A stretch of DNA of 31,618 nucleotides from Bacteroidales bacterium UBA5226. Lineage in GTDB: Bacteria; Bacteroidota; Bacteroidia; Bacteroidales; UBA932. Numbering within the stretch: the stretch's first letter is position 1; the number at the start of each line of letters is the position of its first letter. The position numbers and the translations under genes are program-made. The notes beneath the pieces are model-generated. The model was not told where the DNA came from. It saw nothing but the letters and a program-made list of their open reading frames with translations, and ran no database searches. The stretch covers positions 2,626 through 34,243 of the forward strand of contig DHUU01000012.1 of the NCBI GenBank assembly GCA_002409325.1. The letters run 5' to 3'. Below, in pieces: positions 14,233 to 22,878 of this stretch.

Positions 14233-16460
14233 AACGGGTAACCCACCCCAAACTGGAATGAGTAATTATTCTTCCTGAGCCACTGCGAAGGCGGAATCCA
14301 CGCCCGCCTTACAGGATCCCGGACAATCATACCCAAATCCAGCCGCAGGATTACAAAATTCAGGTTAACCCTTATTCCCAGTCCGGCATCTATCGCTATA
14401 CTTTTATAAAAATCCCCGAAACGGAAGACACCTGCAGGATCGGCGTTTTCCCGGGGCAAAGTCCAGATATTGCCTGCATCGGCAAACAAAGCCCCTTCCA
14501 GTTTCCAGAATAACGGGAAACGGAATTCAAGGTTCAATTCCAGCCGAATATCACCGGCTTGGTTTGGGATGCTGAAAGTCGAATCTACAGGCATTGATCC
14601 TGGCCCTACCGTTCTTGCCTGCCAGGCCCTGAGGCTGTTGGCACCTCCGGCATAGAACATTTGTTCCAAAGGAAGGGAGCTGGCATTTCCGTAAGGCAAC
14701 CCTATTCCCGCATATAGGCGGCCGGCAAGCTGATGGCCATTACTTATCAGGGTATAGCCCGAATTCAGGTCAAATTTTACATACTGGGAATAAGCAATGC
14801 TGCCAATGGTATGACTGCCCGTTGAATCTGTATTCATAAGGAAATTGAATGCGCTCAGCAGGTTCCCCGCAGCTTCCAGTCCTACCCGCACATAATGCCA
14901 TGTTTTGTAGTGTACCGCTGAATTGTCACTCGTATAGTAAAAAATGGATGAAAGTCCCAAATCAAAGTGATCCCGGTATGTGTCAATCAGAAAAGGATCA
15001 TTGAGCGAGGCAAGAAAACCGGGGCTCATGTTGAAAAGTTTGACCAGTTTCATTTTAACGGGATTGACCGTGTAATGATACTTTTCTCCCATGCTCCAGG
15101 TATAGCCAAATGTACCGGAAGCAATATTTCTGGTGTATTCCGGCCGGGACTGGTAACTGTAACTTGCCGTAATATCGGTGCGGGGTATCCTGTTGGTGAA
15201 AATCCTCTGACTTACCGGAAACAGCATTTTGGGAAAGGTCAGCGAGAGTGAAGCGCCCAACTCAGTGGCCCTTATGGGATCCCTCATCTTGAATTGAAAA
15301 TTCCCCATCAGCCCCAAGGTCAGCCACTCCCCTCCCCTGAAAATATTTTTGTGATAATACGATAGTGCAGGAGAGATGCCAATCAGCCCGTTGGAATTGC
15401 TCGACGCTTCCAGGTTCAGTTTGTAACCCTGTGAATTCCCGGGACTCAGGCGGATTGTGCAGTCAACCTGAGCGGTATCTTTCTGCAGCGAAGAAGGCAC
15501 TTCGTCAAAAAGGAGCGTCACGCTGTTTAGCAAGCGTATGTTAGAAAAACGGTCATAAGTGGTTTTAACCTTAGATTCGTCGTACAACTCACCGGAACGT
15601 ATAAAACTCATATTCCGGATCAGACGCGGCCGTAAAGTGGACTTGCCCGGAAAATAAAATGTCATGCCTTCATTATCCAGGGTATCCATAGATCCATAGT
15701 ATGTTGAATCCATTACCGCCTGTATGGGATCAAAACCCGGGTAAACATTGATTTTCCTTATAGTGTAAGGCTTGTGGAGTCCCTGACCTGGCAGCTGTAC
15801 TTCCAATGTGGCTGTTCCGTCATGTTTAAGGGTATCGGCAAGGAAAGAAATGTGGCTGCGGTTGAAACTGTAATACCCGTTATTCCTCATAACGGAATTA
15901 ATGCGGGCGGCTTCCTTTTCCAGTGCCAGAGAAGAGAGAACATTGCCCGGTTGCACCACAGAGCGTTCATGATGCAAGGAATACAAGCCGGCCAGGTTTG
16001 TATCTGCCTTTCCCAGCCGTATGGTATCAATAGTATAGGTTTTTCCGGGAATGACCGTATAATGGACCGATGCTTTCCTGTTCCGGTAAGTTACCGAATC
16101 GGCAATGGTGTTGAAATAATAACCAAGCGAGGTCAGGTAATTGTCTATGTTCTGCTTGCTGTTGGTTATCAAAGCCGGATCAAAGACTACGGGCGGCTCA
16201 CCCATACGCCGCAGAAATCGGCTCCAGCCGTTGTCTTTTTCAGGACTGAGGCTGTAAATATTCAAAAAGGCTTTCCATCCAAAAACTATGCTGGTGTTGG
16301 GTTTCTGCCTGATATACGACTCAAGTGAGGATGTGGATACAATTTTTTTAGGAACAACTTCAACAGAATTTTTGCGCAAAAGGTATTCCCCCTGAGGGAC
16401 ATAACGTGTGCCGGCACATCCGGATAAAAACAGGACTAACAGAAACCAACCTTTAGGCAT
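14229..16460 (-). CDS. tamL: TamL-type lipidated BamA/TamA-family outer-membrane protein
   Basis: This Omp85-family outer-membrane protein is, in Bacteroidota, the lipoprotein counterpart of TamA and is thought to work with TamB in outer-membrane biogenesis. From ATG 16460 it has 743 residues. The lipobox 'FLSGCAGT' puts the lipidated Cys at residue 15. POTRA-like periplasmic repeats follow (YTIDTIRLG, 'YTIRKINVYPGFDP'). The C-terminal 16-strand barrel region contains the typical 'FYAGGANSLRAWQARTVGPG' lid/loop signature and 'GDIRLELNLEFRFPL', and ends with aromatic Phe ('FQFGVGYPF'). A longer frame opens at 16514, but its extra 18 residues give a second hydrophobic stretch before the lipobox and would place the start upstream of a -7 element, so the shorter start is chosen. 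TamB is not in the window. The gene ends tail-to-tail with the PIG-L fusion. Confidence 0.85.
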   Translation of the reverse strand: MPKGWFLLVLFLSGCAGTRYVPQGEYLLRKNSVEVVPKKIVSTSSLESYIRQKPNTSIVFGWKAFLNIYSLSPEKDNGWSRFLRRMGEPPVVFDPALITNSKQNIDNYLTSLGYYFNTIADSVTYRNRKASVHYTVIPGKTYTIDTIRLGKADTNLAGLYSLHHERSVVQPGNVLSSLALEKEAARINSVMRNNGYYSFNRSHISFLADTLKHDGTATLEVQLPGQGLHKPYTIRKINVYPGFDPIQAVMDSTYYGSMDTLDNEGMTFYFPGKSTLRPRLIRNMSFIRSGELYDESKVKTTYDRFSNIRLLNSVTLLFDEVPSSLQKDTAQVDCTIRLSPGNSQGYKLNLEASSNSNGLIGISPALSYYHKNIFRGGEWLTLGLMGNFQFKMRDPIRATELGASLSLTFPKMLFPVSQRIFTNRIPRTDITASYSYQSRPEYTRNIASGTFGYTWSMGEKYHYTVNPVKMKLVKLFNMSPGFLASLNDPFLIDTYRDHFDLGLSSIFYYTSDNSAVHYKTWHYVRVGLEAAGNLLSAFNFLMNTDSTGSHTIGSIAYSQYVKFDLNSGYTLISNGHQLAGRLYAGIGLPYGNASSLPLEQMFYAGGANSLRAWQARTVGPGSMPVDSTFSIPNQAGDIRLELNLEFRFPLFWKLEGALFADAGNIWTLPRENADPAGVFRFGDFYKSIAIDAGLGIRVNLNFVILRLDLGMIVRDPVRRAWIPPSQWLRKNNYSFQFGVGYPF

Positions 16461-16464
16461 AATA

Positions 16465-16472
16465 CAAAAGTA
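16465..16472 (-). promoter_or_regulatory. -7 element directly before tamL
   Basis: On the minus strand this reads TACTTTTG, a full match to TAnnTTTG, with four bases between it and the ATG at 16460. A TTTTG lies 25 bases upstream of the element, rather far for a -33 site. If real, the transcript would be leaderless or nearly so. The spacing to the ATG is the same as in front of kdsA. Confidence 0.3.
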
Positions 16473-16513
16473 AAAAAAAAGGGCTAATAAGATATAGCAA
16501 AAGAATATTCTCA

Positions 16514-16521
16514 TATATTTG
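16514..16521 (+). promoter_or_regulatory. -7 element of the arginine decarboxylase gene
   Basis: TATATTTG is a full match to TAnnTTTG and would give a leader of about 53 bases before ATG 16581. No TTG is seen at -33. Together with the opposite-strand element at 16465-16472, it makes the 120-bp gap a plausible divergent promoter region. Confidence 0.45.
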
Positions 16522-16580
16522 CAATCTGATTGACTTACATTGATGTTTTTTTACCAAAGTAACTCACTTACATTATAGTA

Positions 16581-17969
16581 ATGAAAAACAAGTATATCGA
16601 CCTGATTCAACAAAGTTTTGACTTTCCGCAGGAAGAATTCAGGGTGGAAAACGGAGAACTTTTATTCCATAGCATTCCTGTCATGGATTTAATCCGTCAA
16701 TACGGGACACCCCTTAAATTCTATTATTTACCTAATATCAGCAAACAGATACAAAAGGCAAAACGCTTGTTTAATGTTGCTATGGCCAAGGTAGATTACG
16801 AAGCAGACTATCATTACTGCTATTGTACAAAATCATCTCATTTTTCTTTTGTCATGGAAGAAGCCCTTAAGAACGACATACATATTGAGACTTCTTCTGC
16901 CTTTGACATCAACCTGATTGAATCACTATACGAACAAAAGATCGTAGACAAGGATCTGTATGTGATCTGCAATGGCTATAAGAAACAACAATACATAGAA
17001 AATATTGCCAGACTGGTGAATTCGGGGTGGGAAAATACCATTTCCATTTTGGACAACATGCCCGAGATAGAAGCCCTGGATAATGCAGTCAAAGACACAT
17101 GCAAGATAGGTATTCGCATTGCAGCAGAAGAAGAACCCAAATTTGAATTTTATACCAGCCGCCTGGGCATCCGTTACAGCGACGTGGTCCCCTATTACCA
17201 CAAATACATCAAGCGCAACCAGAAGTTCAAACTGAAAATGCTTCACTTTTTCATCAATACCGGGATTCAGGACAACGCATACTACTGGAACGAACTGGCC
17301 AAATGCGTGAATGTATATTGTGACCTTAAGAATTTCTGTCCCGACCTGGATTCCCTGAACCTGGGGGGAGGGCTCCCTGTAAGGAATTCCCTTTCGTTCG
17401 ACTACGATTACGAATACATGACAGAAGAAATCATAGCCCAGATAAAAAGTATCTGTACAAGCCGTAAAGTTAAGGAACCCGACATATTTACCGAGTTCGG
17501 ATCTTTTACTGTTGGTGAAAGCGGCGCAAATATTTACCAGGTTTTAGGCGAAAAGCAACAAAATGACCGCGAAAGATGGTACATGATCGATTCCTCTTTC
17601 ATGACCACCTTGCCCGATACCTGGGGCATCAAACGTCGTTTCATACTCCTTCCCATAAACAAGTGGAATGAACCTTACCAGCGTGTTTTCCTGGGCGGTT
17701 TGACCTGTGATTCTCAGGACTATTACAACGCCGAGGCCCATGCTAACGCGGTCTTCCTCCCCAAAAACGAAAACGGAGAGCCGCTTTATATAGGATTTTT
17801 CAACACCGGTGCTTACCAGGAGTCCATTTCCGGTTTCGGGGGTGTTCAGCATTGCCTGATGCCGGCTCCCAAAATGGTCATAATTGGAGAAGAGAACGGG
17901 GAGTATTATACAAAACTCTTTTCAAAAGAGCAGACATACAAATCCATGCTCAAACTGTTGGGGTATTGA
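16581..17969 (+). CDS. speA: Arginine decarboxylase, short fold-III PLP type
   Basis: This cytoplasmic PLP enzyme of the alanine-racemase-fold (ornithine/diaminopimelate/arginine decarboxylase) family is 462 residues. Lys84 in 'YCYCTKSSHF' is the PLP-binding lysine. The phosphate-binding glycines are in 'LNLGGGLP' (262-264), 'TEFGSF' is the next active-site strand, and Cys376-Asp377 in 'GLTCDSQDYY' form the cross-subunit catalytic motif. 'GAYQESISGFGG' completes the site. In Bacteroidota, proteins of this length and sequence are annotated as arginine decarboxylase, making agmatine for polyamine synthesis. Substrate choice between arginine, ornithine and related amino acids cannot be proven by sequence reading, so the gene symbol is tentative. 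It is followed after 4 bp by the TrmH-family gene and is probably in one transcript with it. Confidence 0.8.
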   Translation: MKNKYIDLIQQSFDFPQEEFRVENGELLFHSIPVMDLIRQYGTPLKFYYLPNISKQIQKAKRLFNVAMAKVDYEADYHYCYCTKSSHFSFVMEEALKNDIHIETSSAFDINLIESLYEQKIVDKDLYVICNGYKKQQYIENIARLVNSGWENTISILDNMPEIEALDNAVKDTCKIGIRIAAEEEPKFEFYTSRLGIRYSDVVPYYHKYIKRNQKFKLKMLHFFINTGIQDNAYYWNELAKCVNVYCDLKNFCPDLDSLNLGGGLPVRNSLSFDYDYEYMTEEIIAQIKSICTSRKVKEPDIFTEFGSFTVGESGANIYQVLGEKQQNDRERWYMIDSSFMTTLPDTWGIKRRFILLPINKWNEPYQRVFLGGLTCDSQDYYNAEAHANAVFLPKNENGEPLYIGFFNTGAYQESISGFGGVQHCLMPAPKMVIIGEENGEYYTKLFSKEQTYKSMLKLLGY

Positions 17970-17973
17970 AATT

Positions 17974-18738
17974 ATGTTGAGCAAAGCCAACATACAACAC
18001 ATTAAATCTCTGGAACATAAGAAGTTTCGCCAGGAGTACGGAGAATTCATCATGGAAGGACGGAAAATTGTAATGGAGCTGATCAACGCTCCAGGTCCCT
18101 TCCGCATAAAAAAACTCTACCTGGAGGAAGGTCTCCCAGGGCCGGCTATGACCCCCGAAGCGGAATACATTTCGGCAAAGGAAATGGAAAGGATATCCTC
18201 TCAGACAACACCTTCCGGAGCACTTGCGGTTGTTGAGATCCCTAAGGTACCGGTGGCTCTGCCGCAGAAAGGATATTTATACCTGGCCCTGGACGGAGTG
18301 CGCGATCCGGGCAATTTTGGAACCATCCTGCGCCTGGCAGACTGGTTTGACATAGCGGCCGTTTATGCCTCCCCTGATTGTGTGGAACTGTATAATCCAA
18401 AAACCGTACAATCAACCATGGGTGCCATTCTGCGTGTTCCTGTCCATTATACCCCTCTTGCCCCGCTTCTTGAAGGCTGTTCCCTTCCTGTAACAGGGTC
18501 TGTACTTGTTGGAGGGACAGATATCAACAACACGCACCTGCCCAGCGAAGGCATGATCGTTCTTGGAAATGAATCACAGGGCATAAGCCATGAGGTGCTG
18601 GAACACATCCCGGTCAGATTGTATATTCCCGCATATCGCCGGGGGTCTGAATCCCTAAATGTGGCTACTGCCGCAGCAATAATTTGCGCAGCTTTCCGTA
18701 GAAACCTGCCACCCCTGCCCACGCAGCCAGATATATAA
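17974..18738 (+). CDS. TrmH-family (SPOUT) RNA 2'-O-methyltransferase
   Basis: The 254-residue SAM-dependent SPOUT enzyme methylates a ribose 2'-OH in rRNA or tRNA. An N-terminal substrate-binding domain (about 1-85: 'HIKSLEHKKFRQEYGEFIMEG') precedes the SpoU methylase domain. Its three motifs are 'LDGVRDPGNFGTILRLADWF', 'VLGNESQGIS' and 'ESLNVATAAAIICAAF'; the trefoil knot residues are present. The exact target is unknown, and the protein is distinct from RlmB in this window. I used ATG 17974, which is 4 bp after the decarboxylase stop. A longer frame from 17884 would overlap that gene by 86 bp and add a stretch without family similarity. Its last 74 bp overlap the end of the flippase gene on the other strand. 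Confidence 0.88.
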   Translation: MLSKANIQHIKSLEHKKFRQEYGEFIMEGRKIVMELINAPGPFRIKKLYLEEGLPGPAMTPEAEYISAKEMERISSQTTPSGALAVVEIPKVPVALPQKGYLYLALDGVRDPGNFGTILRLADWFDIAAVYASPDCVELYNPKTVQSTMGAILRVPVHYTPLAPLLEGCSLPVTGSVLVGGTDINNTHLPSEGMIVLGNESQGISHEVLEHIPVRLYIPAYRRGSESLNVATAAAIICAAFRRNLPPLPTQPDI

Positions 18739-20182
18739 GCATAATGCCCGTATTGATTGCCAGTTTGGGTATCAGGGGCAGGTGTGCAAACAACAGGGAG
18801 AAAGCGTACAGCCCTGTCCCTGCAACCAGGTAGAAGCCAATACGCAGCCAGTTATAGGGAATGGGGTACTGTCTGCGCCCCATTAGCGCGCATATCACCG
18901 TCATGGAAAGGTAACTTGCCAGGTGTCCCCAGGCAGCCGCCATATAGCCGTAACGAGGCATAAACAGCACATTGATCAACAGGGTGACTCCAAGCCCGGC
19001 CGTTGTAATTAATACGGCGTTCGCGGTTTTACCGGACAATTTGAACCAGATGCTTATGTTAAAATAAATTCCCAAAAAAACATATGCCAGTGCCATGACC
19101 GGCACTACAACAATCCCTTCCCGGTAATTTTCACCCAATATCAGAACGAACAGGTCTATGTACAGCAAAATCCCAAGGTACACGAGCATACAAAACGCAG
19201 TAAAATAATCCAGCACCCGGGCATAAGTCTGTGGTGCATCTTTGCTGGCAGACTGGCCAAAGAAGAATGGCTCCGCTGCATACCGGAACATCTGGATACA
19301 GAGGTTAATCAGTACAGCCAGTTTGATACCGGCCTGGTATATCCCCATCTGTGCCCGCCAGGAAACATCTTCGGGTATTAAAAAACGGAAGAGGATCCTG
19401 TCGCTGAAATCGTTCAGGATACCGGGCAATCCGGCTATCATCAGAGGCAGGGAATATATCATGAGCTTTGGCCATAGTTTGCGGTCAATAACAAAACTGC
19501 TTCTTCTCATCAGATCGGGTAAAAAAAGCAGAAACGCCACAATGCACGAAATGAAAATGGAAAAGAGAACGTAATTGTAATCGGGAATTGCCGTGATAAA
19601 ACGACCCAGGAATGCTCCCGGGTTGGCAGTAAGATAACGAGGTGCCCAGAGGAAGAAAAGAAGGTTGAATCCCAGCTCACAACAGATTTTGATGGTTTTG
19701 AAGGTAGCAAAGCGGAAGGCTTTGTGTTCATAGCGCAAACGGGCAAACAGTATGGCCGTAATACTGTCCAGTAAAAGGATTCCGGCTACATAAAAAATGG
19801 ATTGAGGACTGTCTGCATACCCAAGTTTTCCAGCAATAGGTATACGCAACAGGACCACCACAGCAAAAAACAAACCCGCCAGTGCAGAAACGGTAACAAG
19901 TGAGGTAGAGAACACGCGTGCTGCCAAAGCTTTATCGTTATTTTGCCCTGCAAGAGAGGCATAGCGGAAGCTACCCGTTTCCAGACCAATCACAAGAACC
20001 ACCTGGAGAACAGCTATATAAGCCATAAATTCGGCAACCACACCATAGGCTGCCTGGTCTGTCAGCACACGTGTATACAAGGGAACAAGCAAAAAATTCA
20101 GAATCCTGGCCAGGATCGTGCTCATCCCGTACACTGCAGTTTCTCCGGCCAATTGCCTGATGGCTGAATTCCTGATAGCCAT
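18665..20182 (-). CDS. Polysaccharide flippase-like membrane protein (MATE/PST superfamily)
   Basis: This 505-residue integral inner-membrane protein has about 14 hydrophobic segments and an N-terminal signature typical of Wzx/PST oligosaccharide-lipid flippases: 'LAGETAVYGMSTILARILNFLLVPLYTRVLT'-like sequence (here residues 11-40), with Arg and Tyr at the usual positions and an 'AAYGVVAEFMAY' loop. It would move a lipid-linked glycan across the inner membrane. It is not beside glycosyltransferase genes, so its substrate is open, and a role outside O-antigen export is possible. It is the last gene of the nine-gene leftward block, 4 bp after rlmB. Its 3' end runs 74 bp into the TrmH-like gene coming from the other side. 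Confidence 0.8.
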   Translation of the reverse strand: MAIRNSAIRQLAGETAVYGMSTILARILNFLLVPLYTRVLTDQAAYGVVAEFMAYIAVLQVVLVIGLETGSFRYASLAGQNNDKALAARVFSTSLVTVSALAGLFFAVVVLLRIPIAGKLGYADSPQSIFYVAGILLLDSITAILFARLRYEHKAFRFATFKTIKICCELGFNLLFFLWAPRYLTANPGAFLGRFITAIPDYNYVLFSIFISCIVAFLLFLPDLMRRSSFVIDRKLWPKLMIYSLPLMIAGLPGILNDFSDRILFRFLIPEDVSWRAQMGIYQAGIKLAVLINLCIQMFRYAAEPFFFGQSASKDAPQTYARVLDYFTAFCMLVYLGILLYIDLFVLILGENYREGIVVVPVMALAYVFLGIYFNISIWFKLSGKTANAVLITTAGLGVTLLINVLFMPRYGYMAAAWGHLASYLSMTVICALMGRRQYPIPYNWLRIGFYLVAGTGLYAFSLLFAHLPLIPKLAINTGIMLIYLAAWAGVAGFYGKLRKLLLRQ

Positions 20183-20186
20183 TTTC

Positions 20187-20927
20187 TTATTTATTCATTC
20201 TTTGTCTTACCGCTTCAAAAAGGACAACGGCTGCAGCAGCCGATACATTCAGAGAGCCAATTTCACCCAATTGCGGTATGGAGGCCAACTCATCGCACAG
20301 TTCCATAATTCCCCGTGAAATACCTTTTCCCTCGGCACCCATGACTAAAGCAAGCGGACGGCGGAAATCGGTGTCATAAATGGATTGCCGCTGCCCTGCA
20401 ACCGTTCCTATGATCACGTATCCGGATTCTCTAAGGTAAAAAATGGCTGTTCTCAGGTTGGGAACCTTGCATGAGGGAATACGGAGCAATGCTCCGGCAG
20501 AAGCCTTAATGGCGTCCTGGTTAACGGCAGCGCCTCCTTTTGCCGGAAGGATAAGCGCTCCCGCCCCTGCGCATTCACAGGTACGCGCTATGGCTCCGAA
20601 ATTACGAACGTCGCTTACTCCGTCCAGCAATAAAACAGTCGGGAATCCCGGTTTTCTACCTGCAGCAGCGACTGCTTCCTCAAGAGAGACATAATCCACC
20701 TGGGCCAGCATGGCAACCACTCCCTGGTGATTTTTGTTTGCTGTCAGATAATTCAGTTTCTCCTGGGGTACAAACTGTACCGGAACATCAAACTGCCTGG
20801 CCAGTTCTGTCAGTTGTAACGACACGGGGCTTTCCAGTCCCTGACGCATAAGGATTTTTTCAGGTTTCTTTGCGCCCATAAGGGCTTCCCTGACAGGATG
20901 TATGCCGTAAATACGATCTTCAGTCAT
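20187..20927 (-). CDS. rlmB: 23S rRNA (guanosine-2'-O)-methyltransferase RlmB-type
   Basis: This 246-residue SPOUT methyltransferase of TrmH group 3 methylates a guanosine ribose (G2251 in E. coli 23S rRNA) in the peptidyl-transferase region. The N-terminus 'RIYGIHPVREAL' is the hallmark of the RlmB substrate domain. The catalytic motifs are 'LLDGVSDVRNFGAIARTCEC', 'MGAEGKGISR' and 'IGSLNVSAAAAVVLFEAVRQ'. I used ATG 20927 rather than the frame opening at 20969, because the former starts exactly at the conserved domain. It also overlaps the ABC-F stop in ATGACTGA (8 bp), an arrangement that suggests translational coupling. The longer form would add an unconserved 14 residues encoded within the ABC-F gene. 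Confidence 0.92.
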   Translation of the reverse strand: MTEDRIYGIHPVREALMGAKKPEKILMRQGLESPVSLQLTELARQFDVPVQFVPQEKLNYLTANKNHQGVVAMLAQVDYVSLEEAVAAAGRKPGFPTVLLLDGVSDVRNFGAIARTCECAGAGALILPAKGGAAVNQDAIKASAGALLRIPSCKVPNLRTAIFYLRESGYVIIGTVAGQRQSIYDTDFRRPLALVMGAEGKGISRGIMELCDELASIPQLGEIGSLNVSAAAAVVLFEAVRQRMNK

Positions 20928-22878
20928 TTTTAGTAGTTTCAATAAATGTTTCCAGCTCATTATGTGCACATTCCCAGGCTTTCATGGCCTGGTCGAGTTC
21001 TTTTTTTTCTTTTTCGTACAACTGGTAGAAAGCCGCATTAAACCCTCCCGGGGGCGTAGTCAGCATTTTCTCATCCATCAGAGCTATGCCTTTTTCGTGT
21101 TGTTCAATTCTGTTTTCCAGGTGCTGGATATTCAGTTGAAGTTTCCGCAGGGTTTTATCCCGTTCTTTTTTCTGACGGTACAGTTCTCCCGCACGGGAAT
21201 CTTTACCTGAACTTTCCGCTATAATCTCTTCCTTTGCAGGATCGCTTTTATCCAACTCCCTTAGCGTTTCCAGTTTCCTGCGTTCCATGAATTCACGGAT
21301 TCCACCCAGGTGTTCTTTCACCTTGCCGTCACGGAATTCATATATCTTATGCACCAGACCATCCAGGAAGGTTCTGTCGTGCGATACTACAACCAGGGTG
21401 CCGGTATACTGTTTCAAGGCTTCCTTCATCACTTCCCTGGAGGGAATGTCCATATGGTTGGTGGGTTCGTCCAGTGCCAGGACGTTGTATGGTTGCAGCA
21501 TGAGCTTGGCAAGGGCCAGGCGCGACCTTTCACCCCCGCTAAGCACACCGGCTTTTTTGTCTACTTCTTCGCCGCGGAAAAGGAAAGAAGCCAGAATATC
21601 GCGCAGGCGTGTGCGTACCTCTCCCACTGCAATGTTATCCAATGTCTGGTAAACGGTCAGGTTGTTATCCAGAAGTTCGTCCTGATTCTGAGCGTAATAC
21701 CCCAACTGTACATTGTGCCCGGTCTCAAACACCCCGCTCATGAGAGTTTTCTGCCCGGTCAGCAATTTTAGCATGGTTGTTTTCCCCTCTCCGTTTCTTC
21801 CTGCAAAAGCCACTTTCTCACCCCGTTCAACCACCAGGTTAGCTCCGGAAAAAACGGGCCCTTTATCATAACCTACCGATACATTCCGGCAATTGAACAC
21901 CACTTTTCCGCTTCTGCGGACTTCGGGAAAACTCATCCTGATTTGTGAATAGTCCAGTTGGTCTACTTCTATCAGTTCCATTTTTTCCAATTGCCTGATA
22001 CGGCTTTGCACCTGGTTGGACTTGGTGGGCTTATATCGGAAACGCTCAATGAATTCCTGTGTTTTTTCTATCGTTCGCTGCTGGTTCTGATAGGCAGCCA
22101 TCTGTTGTTCCAGGTATTCCCTGCGCAGCTCCAGAAACCTGGAATAAGGGGCTTTATAATCGTATATCCTGTTGAGCGACATCTCTATGGTCCTGTTGGT
22201 CACCGTGTCCAGGAAGGTCCTGTCGTGAGAAATCACCAGCAAGGCACCCGGATATGTTTCAAGGTACTGTTCCAGCCATCGCAGGCTTTCAATATCCAGG
22301 TGATTGGTGGGCTCATCAAGTAATAGTATATCGGGACGCGATAACAGGAGTTTGGCCAGTTCTATACGCATGTTCCACCCTTCTGAGAAAGTCCTGCTGG
22401 GCCGGTCCAGTTCGTCTTGCTTAAAGCCCAATCCAGTAAGGATTTTTTCTGCATTGCCCCTGGGATTGTCCGACGATAGAATACGCAAGCGATCCGTTAC
22501 TTCATTCAGTTCTACCATCAGTTTTTTATAGCTTTCCGACTCAAAATCATCCCTCCCGGCAAGTTCCATGGTAATTATGTCTATTCGTTTGTGCAGCTCT
22601 TCCAGGTAAGAAAAAACGGTAAGCGCTTCTTCCAGGACAGACTTGTCCCTGGCATGTCCCATTTGCTGGGGCAGGTATCCCATCCGGCAGCCGGAAGAAC
22701 GCACCACCCTCCCCGAGGTGGGTTCGGCAAGGCCGGCAATGATCTTAATCAACGTGGTTTTTCCGGCACCGTTCTTACCTACCAGTGCGATTCTGTCGCG
22801 GCGGTCAATGGTTAGAGATATGTCCCGGAAAAGCTCCTTGTGGGCAAACGAAACGCTTATATTGGAAATAGAGATCAT
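20920..22878 (-). CDS. ABC-F family ATPase (ribosome-associated type)
   Basis: The 652-residue protein has two tandem ABC ATPase domains and no membrane segments, so it is ABC-F and not a transporter. Domain 1 has Walker A 'GKNGAGKTT' (34-42), signature 'TFSEGWNMRIELAKLLL' and 'LLLDEPTNHLD'. Domain 2 has 'GRNGEGKTT', 'LSGGERSRLALAKLML' and 'LALDEPTNHMD'. A charged interdomain linker of about 80 residues ('YKPTKSNQVQSRIRQLEKMELIE') matches the element that reaches into the ribosomal E/P sites. The C-terminus (about 560-650) is a coiled coil like that of Uup. Family members relieve stalled ribosomes or tune translation. This one resembles housekeeping Uup/YfmR-like proteins more than antibiotic-resistance members, by my judgement from the architecture. 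It overlaps the preceding WG-repeat gene by 4 bp (ATGA). Confidence 0.9.
   Translation of the reverse strand: MISISNISVSFAHKELFRDISLTIDRRDRIALVGKNGAGKTTLIKIIAGLAEPTSGRVVRSSGCRMGYLPQQMGHARDKSVLEEALTVFSYLEELHKRIDIITMELAGRDDFESESYKKLMVELNEVTDRLRILSSDNPRGNAEKILTGLGFKQDELDRPSRTFSEGWNMRIELAKLLLSRPDILLLDEPTNHLDIESLRWLEQYLETYPGALLVISHDRTFLDTVTNRTIEMSLNRIYDYKAPYSRFLELRREYLEQQMAAYQNQQRTIEKTQEFIERFRYKPTKSNQVQSRIRQLEKMELIEVDQLDYSQIRMSFPEVRRSGKVVFNCRNVSVGYDKGPVFSGANLVVERGEKVAFAGRNGEGKTTMLKLLTGQKTLMSGVFETGHNVQLGYYAQNQDELLDNNLTVYQTLDNIAVGEVRTRLRDILASFLFRGEEVDKKAGVLSGGERSRLALAKLMLQPYNVLALDEPTNHMDIPSREVMKEALKQYTGTLVVVSHDRTFLDGLVHKIYEFRDGKVKEHLGGIREFMERRKLETLRELDKSDPAKEEIIAESSGKDSRAGELYRQKKERDKTLRKLQLNIQHLENRIEQHEKGIALMDEKMLTTPPGGFNAAFYQLYEKEKKELDQAMKAWECAHNELETFIETTKND

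Noticed and set aside
15774..16328. 184-codon plus-strand frame inside tamL
   Set aside because: It is antisense to a well-supported outer-membrane protein gene, has no family motif, and has a composition typical of a shadow frame.
16461..16514. Longer start for tamL
   Set aside because: It adds a second hydrophobic stretch ahead of the lipobox and begins upstream of the candidate -7 element.
17884..17973. Longer start for the TrmH-like gene
   Set aside because: It would overlap the arginine decarboxylase gene by 86 bp and add non-family sequence. ATG 17974 fits the 4-bp operon spacing.
20928..20969. Longer start for rlmB
   Set aside because: The extra 14 residues precede the conserved RlmB N-terminus and lie wholly in the ABC-F coding sequence. 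The ATGACTGA overlap is the natural start.
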